DNA from: Candidatus Zhuqueibacterota bacterium
GTDB taxonomy: Bacteria; Zhuqueibacterota; Zhuqueibacteria; Zhuqueibacterales; Zhuqueibacteraceae
Assembly: GCA_022616415.1 (NCBI GenBank)
Contig: JAKEEU010000105.1
Span: forward strand, 1 to 64,000
Reading direction: 5' to 3'
DNA length: 64,000 nucleotides
The notes under the pieces are model-generated. The model was not told where the DNA came from. It did not search any database and worked only from the letters and a program-made list of their open reading frames with translations. Position numbers and translations under genes: made by a program. Below are positions 25,948 to 34,863 of this stretch, piece after piece; position 1 is the first letter of the stretch; every line of letters begins with the position of its first letter.

Positions 25948-27387
25948 ATGTTGCTAATTGCATTGGTGCTCACGCCGATGGTTGCGGCGGCAATGGCTTT
26001 TTTGCTGCGCTCACGGTCGTTGGGCCGGATCTTGTTGATTGGAACCGCTGTTGTGCACGCCGCGCTCGTTGCCGCGTGCTGGTGGCAAAATCCCGCGCCG
26101 GATTTCAGCGGCTGGCTGATGCTTGATGCGTTGGGGCTGGTGTTCCTGAGCATCACCAGCGCGCTCTTTTTGTTGGTGGCGATTTACACGCTCGGCTATT
26201 TGCGCGAAGAGACGCACGGTAATCAAGGCGTCTTCATTGCCTCGTTGCTCTTTTTTCTCGCCGCGATGACACTGGTCACCATCAGCCATCACATCGGCCT
26301 GCTGTGGGTCGCCATCGAGGCCACCACTTTGGCCAGCGCGCCGCTGATTTATTTTCATCGCTCACCCCGCTCTCTTGAAGCGATGTGGAAATACCTGCTC
26401 ATCTGCTCGGTCGGCATCGGCCTGGCCTTGCTCGGCACGCTGTTTCTCGGCGTCGCCGCGACTGATGCCAGCCATGAAAGCATACCGATCGTCCTGAATA
26501 GTCTGGTGGAGCAGGCGAGCCGGTTACATTTAAATTGGCTCAAGCTCGCCTTCATTTTTCTGCTCATCGGCTACGGCACAAAAATGGGGCTGGTGCCATT
26601 GCACACCTGGCTGCCGGACGCCCACAGTGAAGCGCCTTCACCGGCCTCGGCGTTGCTCTCCGGCGCGCTGCTCAACTGCGCGTTTCTCGGCGTGTTGCGC
26701 TTCTATCAAATTTGCATGGCTGCCGGCATTGCCGAGTTTGTCCAACAATTGTTGGTGTTGTTCGGATTGTTGTCGCTCGGCGTCGCTGCGGCTTTCATCG
26801 TCGGCCAGAGCGATTTCAAGCGCATGCTGGCGTATTCGAGCGTCGAGCACATCGGCATTCTTTCGCTCGGCGCCGGCCTTGGTGGCGCCGGTGTTTATGG
26901 CGCCATGCTGCACGCCGTCAATCATTCCGTCACCAAAGGCCTGCTGTTTTTGGTGGCGGGTAATCTTCTGCTTTTTTATCGCAGCAAAATGATCAACGAT
27001 GTGCAGGGCGTGCTCCGGCATTTGCCGATCACCGGCATTTTGCTGCTGGCGGGATTTCTCGCCATCACCGGCTCGCCGCCCTTTGGCCTGTTCCTGAGCG
27101 AACTCACGATTTTAAAATCCGCGTTCGATGGCGGCCACACATTGGCCGCGGCGCTTTATCTGCTCTTTCTCGCCGTCGCGTTTATCGGCATGGCCGCCGC
27201 GGTGATCAAAATGGCCCTCGGTGAGGCCCGCGCTCCTGAAACCTCGGCAAAACCGCGCGAGTCGTTCTTGCTGATTTTTTCACCGATAACGCTCGCGGGA
27301 ATCGTGCTGCTGTTGGGCCTCTATATTCCGGCGCCGCTCGAGGCCCTTCTCCGCCGCGCCGCCGAAATTTTGGGAGGTGGCTTGTGA
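25948..27387 (+). CDS. Ehr complex second antiporter-like subunit (HyfF type)
   Basis: A 479-residue, about 14-TM subunit of the NuoN/HyfF type. Motifs include WVAIEATTLASAPLIYF near 119-135, YGTKMGLVPLHTWLPDAHSE near 210-229 and MLHAVNHSVTKGLLFLVAGN near 318-337. Start MLLIALVLTP follows the repeat. It overlaps the next gene by four bases (GTGA). With HyfB and HyfE types it makes three ion-channel modules. Confidence 0.88.
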   Translation: MLLIALVLTPMVAAAMAFLLRSRSLGRILLIGTAVVHAALVAACWWQNPAPDFSGWLMLDALGLVFLSITSALFLLVAIYTLGYLREETHGNQGVFIASLLFFLAAMTLVTISHHIGLLWVAIEATTLASAPLIYFHRSPRSLEAMWKYLLICSVGIGLALLGTLFLGVAATDASHESIPIVLNSLVEQASRLHLNWLKLAFIFLLIGYGTKMGLVPLHTWLPDAHSEAPSPASALLSGALLNCAFLGVLRFYQICMAAGIAEFVQQLLVLFGLLSLGVAAAFIVGQSDFKRMLAYSSVEHIGILSLGAGLGGAGVYGAMLHAVNHSVTKGLLFLVAGNLLLFYRSKMINDVQGVLRHLPITGILLLAGFLAITGSPPFGLFLSELTILKSAFDGGHTLAAALYLLFLAVAFIGMAAAVIKMALGEARAPETSAKPRESFLLIFSPITLAGIVLLLGLYIPAPLEALLRRAAEILGGGL

Positions 27388-28904
27388 ACGAAAAGCATTA
27401 TGCCCAAATTCGCAACGGCCAGGCCATTAGCGTCGCGCAAATGCCGGCTTTGCCGATTGAAATTTTTCGCCAAGCCATTTTGGCCGCCGTGCAAGAAGGT
27501 TGCCGGCTGGCCGCCTATTTTGGCGCCGCGCCCTCGTCAAAGCAGGTGAAAATTTTTGCTGTACTGGCGAACGACATCAATAACGAGCTTTTCGTGCTGT
27601 CGACGCCTGTTGGCGAATCTTATCCCGCACTAACGCCGGATTGCCCGCAGGCACATCTCTTCGAGCGCGAGCTGGCGGAGAATTTCGGCGTGCGACCGGA
27701 AGGGCATCCGTGGCTGAAGCCGGTGCGCTATCACCAATCCTATCGCAGCGGCCATACCTTATGGCCCGAAGTTGAAAACAAAGTCATCCCAGGCGACTAT
27801 CCTTTTTTCCAGCTCGAGGGCGAAGAAGTCCACGAAGTGGCCGTCGGCCCGATTCACGCGGGGATTATCGAGCCTGGACATTTTCGTTTTCAATGCCACG
27901 GCGAAAAAGTTTTTCATTTGGAAATTCAACTCGGCTATCAACACCGCGGCGTCGAGCCGGCGATGAGAGGCGGGCCGAGTAAGCGGTCTCTCGTGCTCGC
28001 GGAATCCATCGCCGGTGACACGGTGATCGGCCATGCTTCGGCGTATTGCCAGGCGGTGGAAGCGTTGGCCGCCTGCCACATTTCACCCCGCGCTCAAGCG
28101 CTGCGGGCGATAGCGTTGGAGTTGGAGCGCACCGCCAACCACGTCGGCGATCTCGGCGCGCTTGCCAATGATGTCGGCTTTTTGCCCGGCGCTTCCTATT
28201 TCGGACGCGCGCGGGGTGACATACTCAACTTGTCCGGCGTGCTGTGCGGCAATCGTTATGGCCGCGGTATGTTGCGGCCCGGCGGCGTGCATTTTGATTT
28301 GCCGCCGGAAATAGAAAACGATTTTTTGCGCCGATTGGAGCGCGCTGACAAGCAGCTCACCGAGATAGCCGTGATGCTTTTTGAAAAGCCGTCAGTGCTC
28401 TCTCGTTTTGAAAATACCGGCCCAGTGAACGCCAATGATGCCAAAGCTCTTGGCTTGGTCGGTCCGGCAGCGCGCGCCTGCGGGTTGGAAATTGACGTAC
28501 GCCACGATCATCCGCATGGCATTTATCGCGTCGCGCATATTCCAGTGGCGCGCGGCGAAACCGGCGACGTGCATGCCCGCGCGTTGGTGCGTTGGCTCGA
28601 AGTGCAGCGCTCGCTCGAGTTTCTCCAATCGCAAATTCGCGATCTGCCGGAAGGCCAATTGCACAAAGAATGCGGAACGATGCGGCCCGAGCATTTCGTC
28701 GTGAGCATGGTCGAAGGCTGGCGCGGGGAAATCGTGCACATGGCACAAACCGATGCCGCCGGCAAATTTTCACATTACAAAATTATCGATCCCTCGTTTC
28801 ACAATTGGACCGGCCTGGCGATGGCCTTGCGCAATCAACAGATTTCGGATTTTCCATTGTGCAATAAGAGTTTCAATTTGTCGTATGCAGGACATGATCT
28901 GTAG
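27384..28904 (+). CDS. Ehr complex fused 30-kDa/49-kDa subunit lacking NiFe cysteines
   Basis: A 506-residue fusion of a NuoC-like domain (about 1-165) and a NuoD/HycE-like large subunit (about 170-506), starting at GTG after GGAGG. In NiFe hydrogenases the N-terminal motif is CGxC and the C-terminal one DPCxxC. Here they read ESIAGDTVIGH (about 207-217) and DPSFHNW (about 469-475), so all four metal ligands are absent and the protein cannot carry a NiFe centre. This matches energy-converting hydrogenase-related (Ehr) complexes, whose catalytic reaction is unknown. Confidence 0.88.
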   Translation: MNEKHYAQIRNGQAISVAQMPALPIEIFRQAILAAVQEGCRLAAYFGAAPSSKQVKIFAVLANDINNELFVLSTPVGESYPALTPDCPQAHLFERELAENFGVRPEGHPWLKPVRYHQSYRSGHTLWPEVENKVIPGDYPFFQLEGEEVHEVAVGPIHAGIIEPGHFRFQCHGEKVFHLEIQLGYQHRGVEPAMRGGPSKRSLVLAESIAGDTVIGHASAYCQAVEALAACHISPRAQALRAIALELERTANHVGDLGALANDVGFLPGASYFGRARGDILNLSGVLCGNRYGRGMLRPGGVHFDLPPEIENDFLRRLERADKQLTEIAVMLFEKPSVLSRFENTGPVNANDAKALGLVGPAARACGLEIDVRHDHPHGIYRVAHIPVARGETGDVHARALVRWLEVQRSLEFLQSQIRDLPEGQLHKECGTMRPEHFVVSMVEGWRGEIVHMAQTDAAGKFSHYKIIDPSFHNWTGLAMALRNQQISDFPLCNKSFNLSYAGHDL

Positions 28905-28906
28905 GA

Positions 28907-28954
28907 AGTTTGCCAGTTGGCCGGTTTGCCAGTTGGCCTGTTGATCAGTCGAGT
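28907..28954. repeat. octamer-phased array, RGTTKGCC type
   Basis: Six octamers in register: AGTTTGCC, AGTTGGCC, GGTTTGCC, AGTTGGCC, TGTTGATC, AGTCGAGT. It sits between the last two Ehr genes and, unlike the others, has no clear opposing arm. Confidence 0.7.
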
Positions 28955-28993
28955 GTTTTTAAAATTTTACGTTTTTCGCCTTACGTCTTACAC

Positions 28994-29752
28994 ATGCTAA
29001 AAGTTCTTCAAACCCGAATCCACCAACCCTCGATAAAACGTTTCCCTCAGAACGATGTCGAATGGCCCGAGCGCTTTCGGGGGCGTCCGACTATTGATGC
29101 CACCAAATGCCCGGACGGCTGCCGTGCGTGCGCCGATGCTTGCCCGACGGATGCGATTATTTTTAATGGCAAAGCAACGATCGATCTCGGTCGCTGCTTG
29201 TTCTGCCAGGAATGTGTGGCAGCCTGTCCCGAAGGCGCGATTCAATATACCAAAGATTATCGTCTTTCCACTCGTGCGCGCCAGGATTTGATTTTGCACG
29301 ACAACGAAATGAAATTGGCGCAAGCGCTCGACGAAAAAATGCGCCAACTCTTCGGCCGCTCGCTGAAGCTGCGCTCAGTTACCGCCGGAAGCTGCAATGG
29401 CTGCGACCTCGAGCTGCAAGCGCTGAATAATGTCGTTTTTGATATGCTGCGCTTCGGCATCGACATCGTTGCATCGCCGCGCCACGCCGACGGCCTGATC
29501 GTCACCGGCCCGGTGAGCCATAACATGGCGTTTGCGTTGCGCGAGGCTTACGCGGCAGTTCCGGAGCCGAAAATCGTCATCGCTGTTGGCGCCTGCGCTC
29601 TCAGCGGCGGCCCATTCCGCGATTTGCCGGAAGTCCACAACGGCGTTGATGCCTTTCTGCCGGTTGATCTTTACATCGCCGGCTGCCCCCCGCATCCGAT
29701 AACGATATTGGATGGTTTGTTGCGGCTATTGGGGAAGCTGGCAAAAAGCTGA
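28994..29752 (+). CDS. Ehr complex ferredoxin-NuoB-like fusion subunit
   Basis: A 252-residue electron-transfer subunit fusing what are normally HycF and HycG. The N-terminal ferredoxin domain has two 4Fe-4S motifs, CPDGCRACADACP (about 41-53) and CLFCQECVAACP (about 71-82). The C-terminal NuoB-like domain keeps all four N2-cluster ligands: CNGCDLE near 137, VGACALSGG near 200 and AGCPPHP near 232. Electron wiring is therefore intact even though the NiFe site is gone. ATG at 28994 avoids the repeat-encoded upstream codons. Confidence 0.88.
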   Translation: MLKVLQTRIHQPSIKRFPQNDVEWPERFRGRPTIDATKCPDGCRACADACPTDAIIFNGKATIDLGRCLFCQECVAACPEGAIQYTKDYRLSTRARQDLILHDNEMKLAQALDEKMRQLFGRSLKLRSVTAGSCNGCDLELQALNNVVFDMLRFGIDIVASPRHADGLIVTGPVSHNMAFALREAYAAVPEPKIVIAVGACALSGGPFRDLPEVHNGVDAFLPVDLYIAGCPPHPITILDGLLRLLGKLAKS

Positions 29753-29770
29753 AATGGCCACCAGAATAAA

Positions 29771-29997
29771 GTTTTAGTGCTCTCTGGCGTTCACGCGCTA
29801 TCGCTTTATGCCATGCAGTAAGCAGGCTTCCTCGAAAAAATTGGCGAAGAGAACGTTCGCGGCCATTTTACGGCAATATCGACGATGCTTTGAATCATGC
29901 CCGCGCCATTCTTGGGCTGCCGCCGGTGGAGTGGTCGGAGTCGTTTGTCCCAACCGTGGCGCGGGAGATGAATAAAAACTTGATTGAACAGAGTTAA
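29771..29997 (+). pseudogene. SulP-type transporter STAS-domain remnant
   Basis: Conceptual translation gives VLVLSGVHALSLYAMQ, a stop, AGFLEKIGEENVRG, then after a frame change GNIDDALNHARAILGLPPV and a tail ending at 29997. This is the C-terminal STAS portion of a SulP anion permease with one nonsense and one frameshift lesion. The membrane part is gone. It directly follows the Ehr operon, hinting that an anion transporter was once part of it. Confidence 0.6.
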
Positions 29998-30010
29998 ATA
30001 TGCGGCGGTA

Positions 30011-30946
30011 TCAAGCTTGAGGCATGATGCGGGTGTCGGTCTTCGATTCGTGGGGTAGAAGAGGAATCTCGATAATAGGCTCTTTTTTAACAATATCGTG
30101 AAGCTGATAACGCTCCATCAGTTGACGCCAATTGGCTTCGCTTAGCTTGCCGCCATTGATAAGGATACGACAGTAGTGCCATAAACTGCGATAATAGCTG
30201 ACAAACAAATCAGCCGCGGCTTTCGAGTTCATATAAATGCGATGATCGTTGAAATGGTCTTCACCGAGGTTGAGTAGAAAGATGGTTCGTCGGTCGATGA
30301 TTTGCACGCTGACGGGGGAAATAAAGCGTTCATCATCATATTCGATGTAGGCCAAGCTCATTTGAAAGCGTCCGTGGAACTCCTGCACCATGTCGTGTAT
30401 CCACTTCGCAGTTGCTGGCGTGGCCCGGACAATGCGTGTGATCTTGAGGTCGGGTCGCTGCTCAATGATGTTTTGCAATTGTTCGAGATATTGAATTTTT
30501 TCAGCGATTGAGGTGTGGTTAGGCGCATGCGCAGAAAGGTAGGTGATCAGCAGCTCATTGTCGGCTTTGTTCATGCTGTCTTTCAAGCGCACATAAAATT
30601 CGCGCTCGTCAATGACTTCAACTCGCTCCTGATTCCTGATCAAGTTGATCAGAATATTTGAATATTGCTCGAAAGAGTGGTGCCGTTGTTCGGTAAAGTT
30701 CACAAACGCCTCATGACGCTGCTCGGTGAAATTCAGATAGATGCTGATCGCGAACAGATTCAACGAGGCAATGACGCCGATGATCGTGGTGGAATACTCG
30801 GCAATGAAGCGCTTGTCGGCATCCGGATAGACGTCGAGCCAGATAGAAATGACCAGGGTAAGAATCGAAAAAAGCTGAAAAGTATAAACCAAATACTTGG
30901 TGCTACCCATGGTCTTGGGAGCTATAGGGGAAAGGTTGAGAATCAT
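30011..30946 (-). CDS. two-TM protein with PLD-like cytoplasmic domain, unknown function
   Basis: A 311-residue protein that I do not recognise. Two TM helices (about 18-38 and 50-72) are followed by a coiled region with a repeated FTEQRH motif. A C-terminal domain of about 190 residues contains LLITYLSAHAP, LKITRIVRATPATAKWIHDM and RRTIFLLNLGE, a strand pattern like the half-domain of phospholipase D-like proteins but without HKD motifs. It overlaps the upstream GNAT-like gene by 44 bases, and AGGAGG precedes its ATG. They form an operon of unknown role. Confidence 0.65.
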   Translation of the reverse strand: MILNLSPIAPKTMGSTKYLVYTFQLFSILTLVISIWLDVYPDADKRFIAEYSTTIIGVIASLNLFAISIYLNFTEQRHEAFVNFTEQRHHSFEQYSNILINLIRNQERVEVIDEREFYVRLKDSMNKADNELLITYLSAHAPNHTSIAEKIQYLEQLQNIIEQRPDLKITRIVRATPATAKWIHDMVQEFHGRFQMSLAYIEYDDERFISPVSVQIIDRRTIFLLNLGEDHFNDHRIYMNSKAAADLFVSYYRSLWHYCRILINGGKLSEANWRQLMERYQLHDIVKKEPIIEIPLLPHESKTDTRIMPQA

Positions 30947-32132
30947 GGTGGACCTCCTGAAGCATGATGCTATAGAGTTCCATATTGATTCCCGGATGAT
31001 AGGGCTCGTGCAACAAGCCCTCGCGCGCGAAGTGGTGGGCGAGAAGAACGTCCTTGAGCTGCGTATCCAGTTCGGGAACTATGGCATACACTTTCCGGCG
31101 GCCGAGTTGGCGCAGCCGGGCAACAGCGTCTTTTATAATCTTGTCGCCTTCGTCCAGGTGGCCGCTGACGATGAACGGTCCGAGAAAAACCGCGCCACCC
31201 CGTTTGGGCGTCGCGACGATGACGGCAAGTATTTCCTCCCTTCGCTTACGTAGATAAGCAAAGCGCCGGCGTTCGAGATAAAAGCGATCGTCGATCAGAG
31301 TGGTATCAGGGCAGGTCGCGTTAATGATCGCGTCGGCATAGTCAGAATCAAAACCGCCATAGCAATGGTTCTCGTGTGCCGGATAAATCGTTTCCAGCAA
31401 ATAATACTTGAACTGCTCGGCAACTAAAAAATCGGATTTGTCAAGGACGCAAGTAGATTCCGATGAGGAACCGTGTCGACGCTCATAAGCCGCATTCACC
31501 TCAGCAATGGCTTCGCTTGTTTTGGCAGCGTAATTGACGCCAGTGTTGAGCGGCTTATAAAGGATAACCTCATCGCGATTAGCATCGTAATGCTTTAATA
31601 ACTTAAACTCAACATTATATTTGTAAGTTCCCTTGGTGAATACTCTTAAAGCTTCCCCGCCGTCACAAACCGTTGAATAGGCTCGCCGGTAGCCGCCGTG
31701 ATGAGCATAGAATTGTTCGATTTTGGCCTTCATCCGGCTTGTTAATCCCTGGTGCCTGAAGCGCTCTTCCAATACGGTCGGGCCGAATTTAATGGCGCCT
31801 CCCCGCTTTTCTGTAACCACCGTGTATCCGTGTGCGGGATAAATGCTGTTCTTTTCCAGATGCCGCAAGACCCAAATCATTTTACGCATGCTGCCGCATC
31901 CGTAATAGTCTTTTTTTGCCACATGGGCGTTAACGATGTAATCAAGATAAGAACGCTGGGTTTCAGCGTAGTGCACGCTTACATTATTGTAAGCGAGCTC
32001 TTTGAATTTCTTGAGATCGTTTTCAGTAAGTTGGTTGGTGACAATCCAATCGTCGTTAGCGAACAGGTAGACTGGTTCCGCTGCCAGATTGATTTTCGCA
32101 GGTGCAAGTGCCAAGCTGTCTTTCGTTTCCAT
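30903..32132 (-). CDS. tandem GNAT-like protein, unknown function
   Basis: A 409-residue protein with two acetyltransferase-like halves. The first half has GPTVLEERFRHQGLTSRMKA, a GNAT motif-A-like segment, then FTKGTYKYNVEF. The second half repeats the theme with GGAVFLGPFIVSGHLDEGDKII and LLAHHFAREGLL. The ATG at 32132 follows GGGGAG at six bases; an ATG 66 bases upstream lacks a site. No donor or acceptor can be predicted. Translational overlap with the downstream membrane gene suggests a two-protein module. Confidence 0.6.
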   Translation of the reverse strand: METKDSLALAPAKINLAAEPVYLFANDDWIVTNQLTENDLKKFKELAYNNVSVHYAETQRSYLDYIVNAHVAKKDYYGCGSMRKMIWVLRHLEKNSIYPAHGYTVVTEKRGGAIKFGPTVLEERFRHQGLTSRMKAKIEQFYAHHGGYRRAYSTVCDGGEALRVFTKGTYKYNVEFKLLKHYDANRDEVILYKPLNTGVNYAAKTSEAIAEVNAAYERRHGSSSESTCVLDKSDFLVAEQFKYYLLETIYPAHENHCYGGFDSDYADAIINATCPDTTLIDDRFYLERRRFAYLRKRREEILAVIVATPKRGGAVFLGPFIVSGHLDEGDKIIKDAVARLRQLGRRKVYAIVPELDTQLKDVLLAHHFAREGLLHEPYHPGINMELYSIMLQEVHHDSQPFPYSSQDHG

Positions 32133-32458
32133 GTTCGGCTCCCCTTGGGGTTTGCTCACAGTTTCAGATGCTGAGTCAGTCACTGCTAATGAATTCATGT
32201 TGCAGTATCCATTCCGTACATTGCAGGCCGATCATTTGCGTATCGACGCTACAAAATTTTACAAAAAAAATTGTTTGGTGCTTCGCTGGTGCGAAGGATT
32301 TGAAACACTCGATTGGGGTGTATCGGTTGCGGAGGAATGAAGGTGAGATCAGACTGCATGGCAAGATGGTCTGAAATACCACCGGTTTAGTATCCGGTTC
32401 GCGGGAATTCATACAGCTACCTTTTGCTTTGTCACACTCTTGAAAACAATCAAGAATG
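32133..32458. other. intergenic region, no gene seen
   Basis: About 326 bases upstream of the GNAT-like operon and downstream of the ASCH gene. I see no convincing promoter pair, hairpin or ORF with a ribosome site here. Confidence 0.35.
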
Positions 32459-32809
32459 TTAAATTTTTTTAACCTTAATAGCAAACAACCGGCTCTGCGT
32501 ATTGCCAAAACGATGGCGGTATTGTTTCACCGCGTCCTCGAAGCTATTCACGTATGGCACAAAATTCTCATATCCCCAATCATTCAATGCTGCTTCAATC
32601 GTATCAAAATATCGCAAATCGACAATGCGTGTTTCGATTTGCCGATTATTTCTGCCGTCTTTAAAAATGAGATGATCCCCGATTTGATAGTGGGCAAATT
32701 TCGCTTCATCTTGGCGCAAATCTACGGTCTTGCTGCCACTCTCTATTGCCGCAAAGGGTTTTTCATCGATTTTTAGCTTGTGCACACCCACAGACACTGG
32801 CTGACTCAA
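32459..32809 (-). CDS. ASCH-domain protein
   Basis: A 116-residue single-domain ASCH/PUA-like protein. KLKIDEKPFAAIESGSKTVD near 11-30 followed by LRQDE is the family signature (I-x-x-G-x-K-x-x-x-x-R), then IGDHLIFKD. Such domains bind RNA or modified nucleotides; some are N4-acetylcytidine amidohydrolases. The frame opens with TTG, and three in-frame GTG codons (32797, 32791, 32785) are alternative starts. It is not in an operon. Confidence 0.75.
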   Translation of the reverse strand: MSQPVSVGVHKLKIDEKPFAAIESGSKTVDLRQDEAKFAHYQIGDHLIFKDGRNNRQIETRIVDLRYFDTIEAALNDWGYENFVPYVNSFEDAVKQYRHRFGNTQSRLFAIKVKKI

Positions 32810-32914
32810 AAAAACACTCTACTCATAGTTATTTTGAAACACGGCTAACGCGATAATATACAAAAATGAAAAAGCCGATGCAAGCTGAATTTGGGTTTAG
32901 CATAGAATTTCTCC

Positions 32915-32943
32915 TTGACTTTGTGCGCGCGAATCGCTATTTT
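32915..32943 (+). promoter_or_regulatory. promoter of the tRNA gene
   Basis: TTGACT and TATTTT with exactly 17 bases between, ending 17 bases before the mature tRNA 5' end. Confidence 0.7.
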
Positions 32944-32960
32944 CCAAATACGCCAGACCA

Positions 32961-33034
32961 GGGCGATTAGCTCAGTTGGTTAGAGCGCCAGTATCACAAA
33001 CTGGAGGTCACTGGTTCAATTCCAGTATCGCCCA
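32961..33034 (+). tRNA. tRNA-Val (anticodon CAC)
   Basis: A complete cloverleaf: acceptor stem GGGCGAT pairs with ATCGCCC, the D-arm has GCTC/GAGC, and the anticodon stem CCAGT/ACTGG encloses loop ATCACAA with anticodon CAC at 32995-32997 (reads GUG). The T-arm is ACTGG TTCAATT CCAGT. The CCA end is not encoded. A consensus promoter precedes it and a terminator follows. Confidence 0.95.
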
Positions 33035-33053
33035 CTTTGTCAAGAGACTGCCG

Positions 33054-33085
33054 GCAGCGTGAGCTTGTATGACACGCTGCTTTTT
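33054..33085 (+). terminator. rho-independent terminator of the tRNA
   Basis: GCAGCGTG and CACGCTGC form an eight-base-pair stem followed by five T residues and an AT-rich tail. Confidence 0.8.
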
Positions 33086-33151
33086 ATTTTTAAACTAATC
33101 TTTAATGGTGAACTAATTCCCCACTATAAAACCCAGAACCCGACAATCTAC

Positions 33152-33180
33152 TTGACAATGTTGGCAAAGAGTGCTATATT
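33152..33180 (+). promoter_or_regulatory. consensus promoter of the ProRS gene
   Basis: A perfect TTGACA -35 and TATATT -10 separated by 17 bases. The leader of about 160 bases contains GGACA/TGTCC and GGGC/GCCC short inverted repeats but no recognisable T-box. Confidence 0.75.
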
Positions 33181-33345
33181 TTCTATTTATGAGTCAGCAG
33201 GGTAGCAAAACTACAAAAGGGAATTGAGCACCGTCAGTAAATGATGGACAGTTGAGCCGAGGCTGTGTGGTAAGTTGTCCGTTAGCATGGTCGGCCCTTC
33301 GTGTCCATATTTTTTATCTGGGCTACGCCCGTAGGAAAAAACGTA

Positions 33346-34860
33346 ATGGCACGATCGAACAATGCAGGAGCAAAGGCAGGCGCCGCAGGAGCGGAACAAG
33401 CCAAAAACACCGCCAGTGAACGAATTACCAAGCGCGAGGAAGATTATTCGCGCTGGTACACCGATGTGATCGCCGCGGCGGAATTGGCCGACTATGCGCC
33501 GGTCAAAGGCTGCATGGTGATTCGGCCCAATGGCTATGCGATTTGGGAAAAAATGCAGGCGGCGCTGGATCGGCTTTTCAAAGAAACCGGCCACGTCAAC
33601 GCCTATTTCCCGCTGTTCATTCCGGAAAGCTTCATGAAAAAAGAAGCCGAGCACGTTGCAGGCTTCGCGCCGGAATGCGCGGTGGTGACGCACGGCGGCG
33701 GCAAGAAGCTCGAAGAACCGCTGTACATTCGCCCCACTTCCGAGACCATCATTTGGTCGATGTACAAAAAGTGGATTCAATCTTATCGCGATCTGCCGAT
33801 TCTAATCAACCAATGGGCGAACATCGTGCGCTGGGAGATGCGCACGCGCCTGTTTTTGCGCACCACCGAATTTCTTTGGCAGGAAGGCCACACCGCCCAC
33901 GCGACTTACGAAGAGGCCGAAAAAGAGACCTTGCAAATGTTGGAGGTTTACCGCACGTTTGCCGAAAACTATATGGCCGTGCCGGTTATTCCCGGTGTCA
34001 AAACCGAGAAGGAAAAATTTGCCGGCGCGCTGCGGACGTATTGCATCGAAGCGATGATGCAGGACCGCAAAGCCCTGCAAGCCGGTACTTCGCACAATCT
34101 CGGCCAAAACTTCGCCAAAGCGTTCGACGTCCAATATCTCGACGAGCAAGGCAAGCTCGAATACGTGTGGGCCACGAGCTGGGGCGTTTCGACCCGGCTG
34201 GTGGGCGCGCTGATCATGACCCACAGCGACGACAACGGCTTGATCGTGCCGCCCAAGCTGGCGCCATTGGAAGTGGTGCTCGTGCCGATTTGGAAGGGCG
34301 CCGACGAGCAAGCCGCGGTTTTGGAGCGCGCCAATAAAATCACGGCGGACTGGAAGGGCAAATTCAGCTTCAAGCTGGACGACCGCGACAACTATCGCCC
34401 CGGATGGAAATTCAATGAGTGGGAGAAGCGCGGTGTGCCGGTTCGGGTCGAGATGGGGCCGAAGGATTTGCAAAACAACAACGCCGTGCTCGTGCGCCGC
34501 GATACCGGCGAGAAGCGCGTGGTGCCGCAGGCGAGTTTGACGGAGGAAATTCAGCGCACGCTGGAGAGAATGCAAGCCGACCTGTTCAACCGCGCGCGCG
34601 ACTATCGAGATCGTTATTCGAAAGCGATCTACGATTATGAGCAATTCAAAAAAGAAATTGAAGATCCCGACAAGTCGGGATTTTTCTGGACGCACTGGTG
34701 CGGCAATCGCCAGTGTGAGGACCGTCTGCAAGAAGAAACCAAAGCGACGATTCGCTGCCTGCCGCGCATTGAAACCGGCGTCGTGCTGGCGCCGGAAGGC
34801 AAATGCCTGATGTGCGGCACGGCGGCGAAAGAAAGAGTCGTCATTGCAAAAGCTTATTGA
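33346..34860 (+). CDS. proS: prolyl-tRNA synthetase, archaeal/eukaryote-like type
   Basis: A 504-residue class II synthetase charging tRNA-Pro. Motif 2 is seen in [20 protein letters not shown], preceded by [14 protein letters not shown]; motif 3 is in [16 protein letters not shown]. There is no bacterial editing insertion. The C-terminal zinc-binding extension ([11 protein letters not shown] ... [19 protein letters not shown]) marks the archaeal-type ProS. ATG at 33346 has AGGA upstream; the GTG at 33301 would add 15 poorly conserved residues. A strong promoter precedes it. Confidence 0.93.
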   Translation: MARSNNAGAKAGAAGAEQAKNTASERITKREEDYSRWYTDVIAAAELADYAPVKGCMVIRPNGYAIWEKMQAALDRLFKETGHVNAYFPLFIPESFMKKEAEHVAGFAPECAVVTHGGGKKLEEPLYIRPTSETIIWSMYKKWIQSYRDLPILINQWANIVRWEMRTRLFLRTTEFLWQEGHTAHATYEEAEKETLQMLEVYRTFAENYMAVPVIPGVKTEKEKFAGALRTYCIEAMMQDRKALQAGTSHNLGQNFAKAFDVQYLDEQGKLEYVWATSWGVSTRLVGALIMTHSDDNGLIVPPKLAPLEVVLVPIWKGADEQAAVLERANKITADWKGKFSFKLDDRDNYRPGWKFNEWEKRGVPVRVEMGPKDLQNNNAVLVRRDTGEKRVVPQASLTEEIQRTLERMQADLFNRARDYRDRYSKAIYDYEQFKKEIEDPDKSGFFWTHWCGNRQCEDRLQEETKATIRCLPRIETGVVLAPEGKCLMCGTAAKERVVIAKAY

Positions 34861-34863
34861 ATA

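Noticed and set aside
27384-28904. NiFe hydrogenase / formate hydrogenlyase large subunit
   Set aside because: All four NiFe-coordinating cysteines are replaced, so hydrogenase activity is not supported; annotated as Ehr-type.
33181-33345. T-box leader before the ProRS gene
   Set aside because: No T-box sequence, specifier loop or terminator/antiterminator pair is visible; only short inverted repeats.
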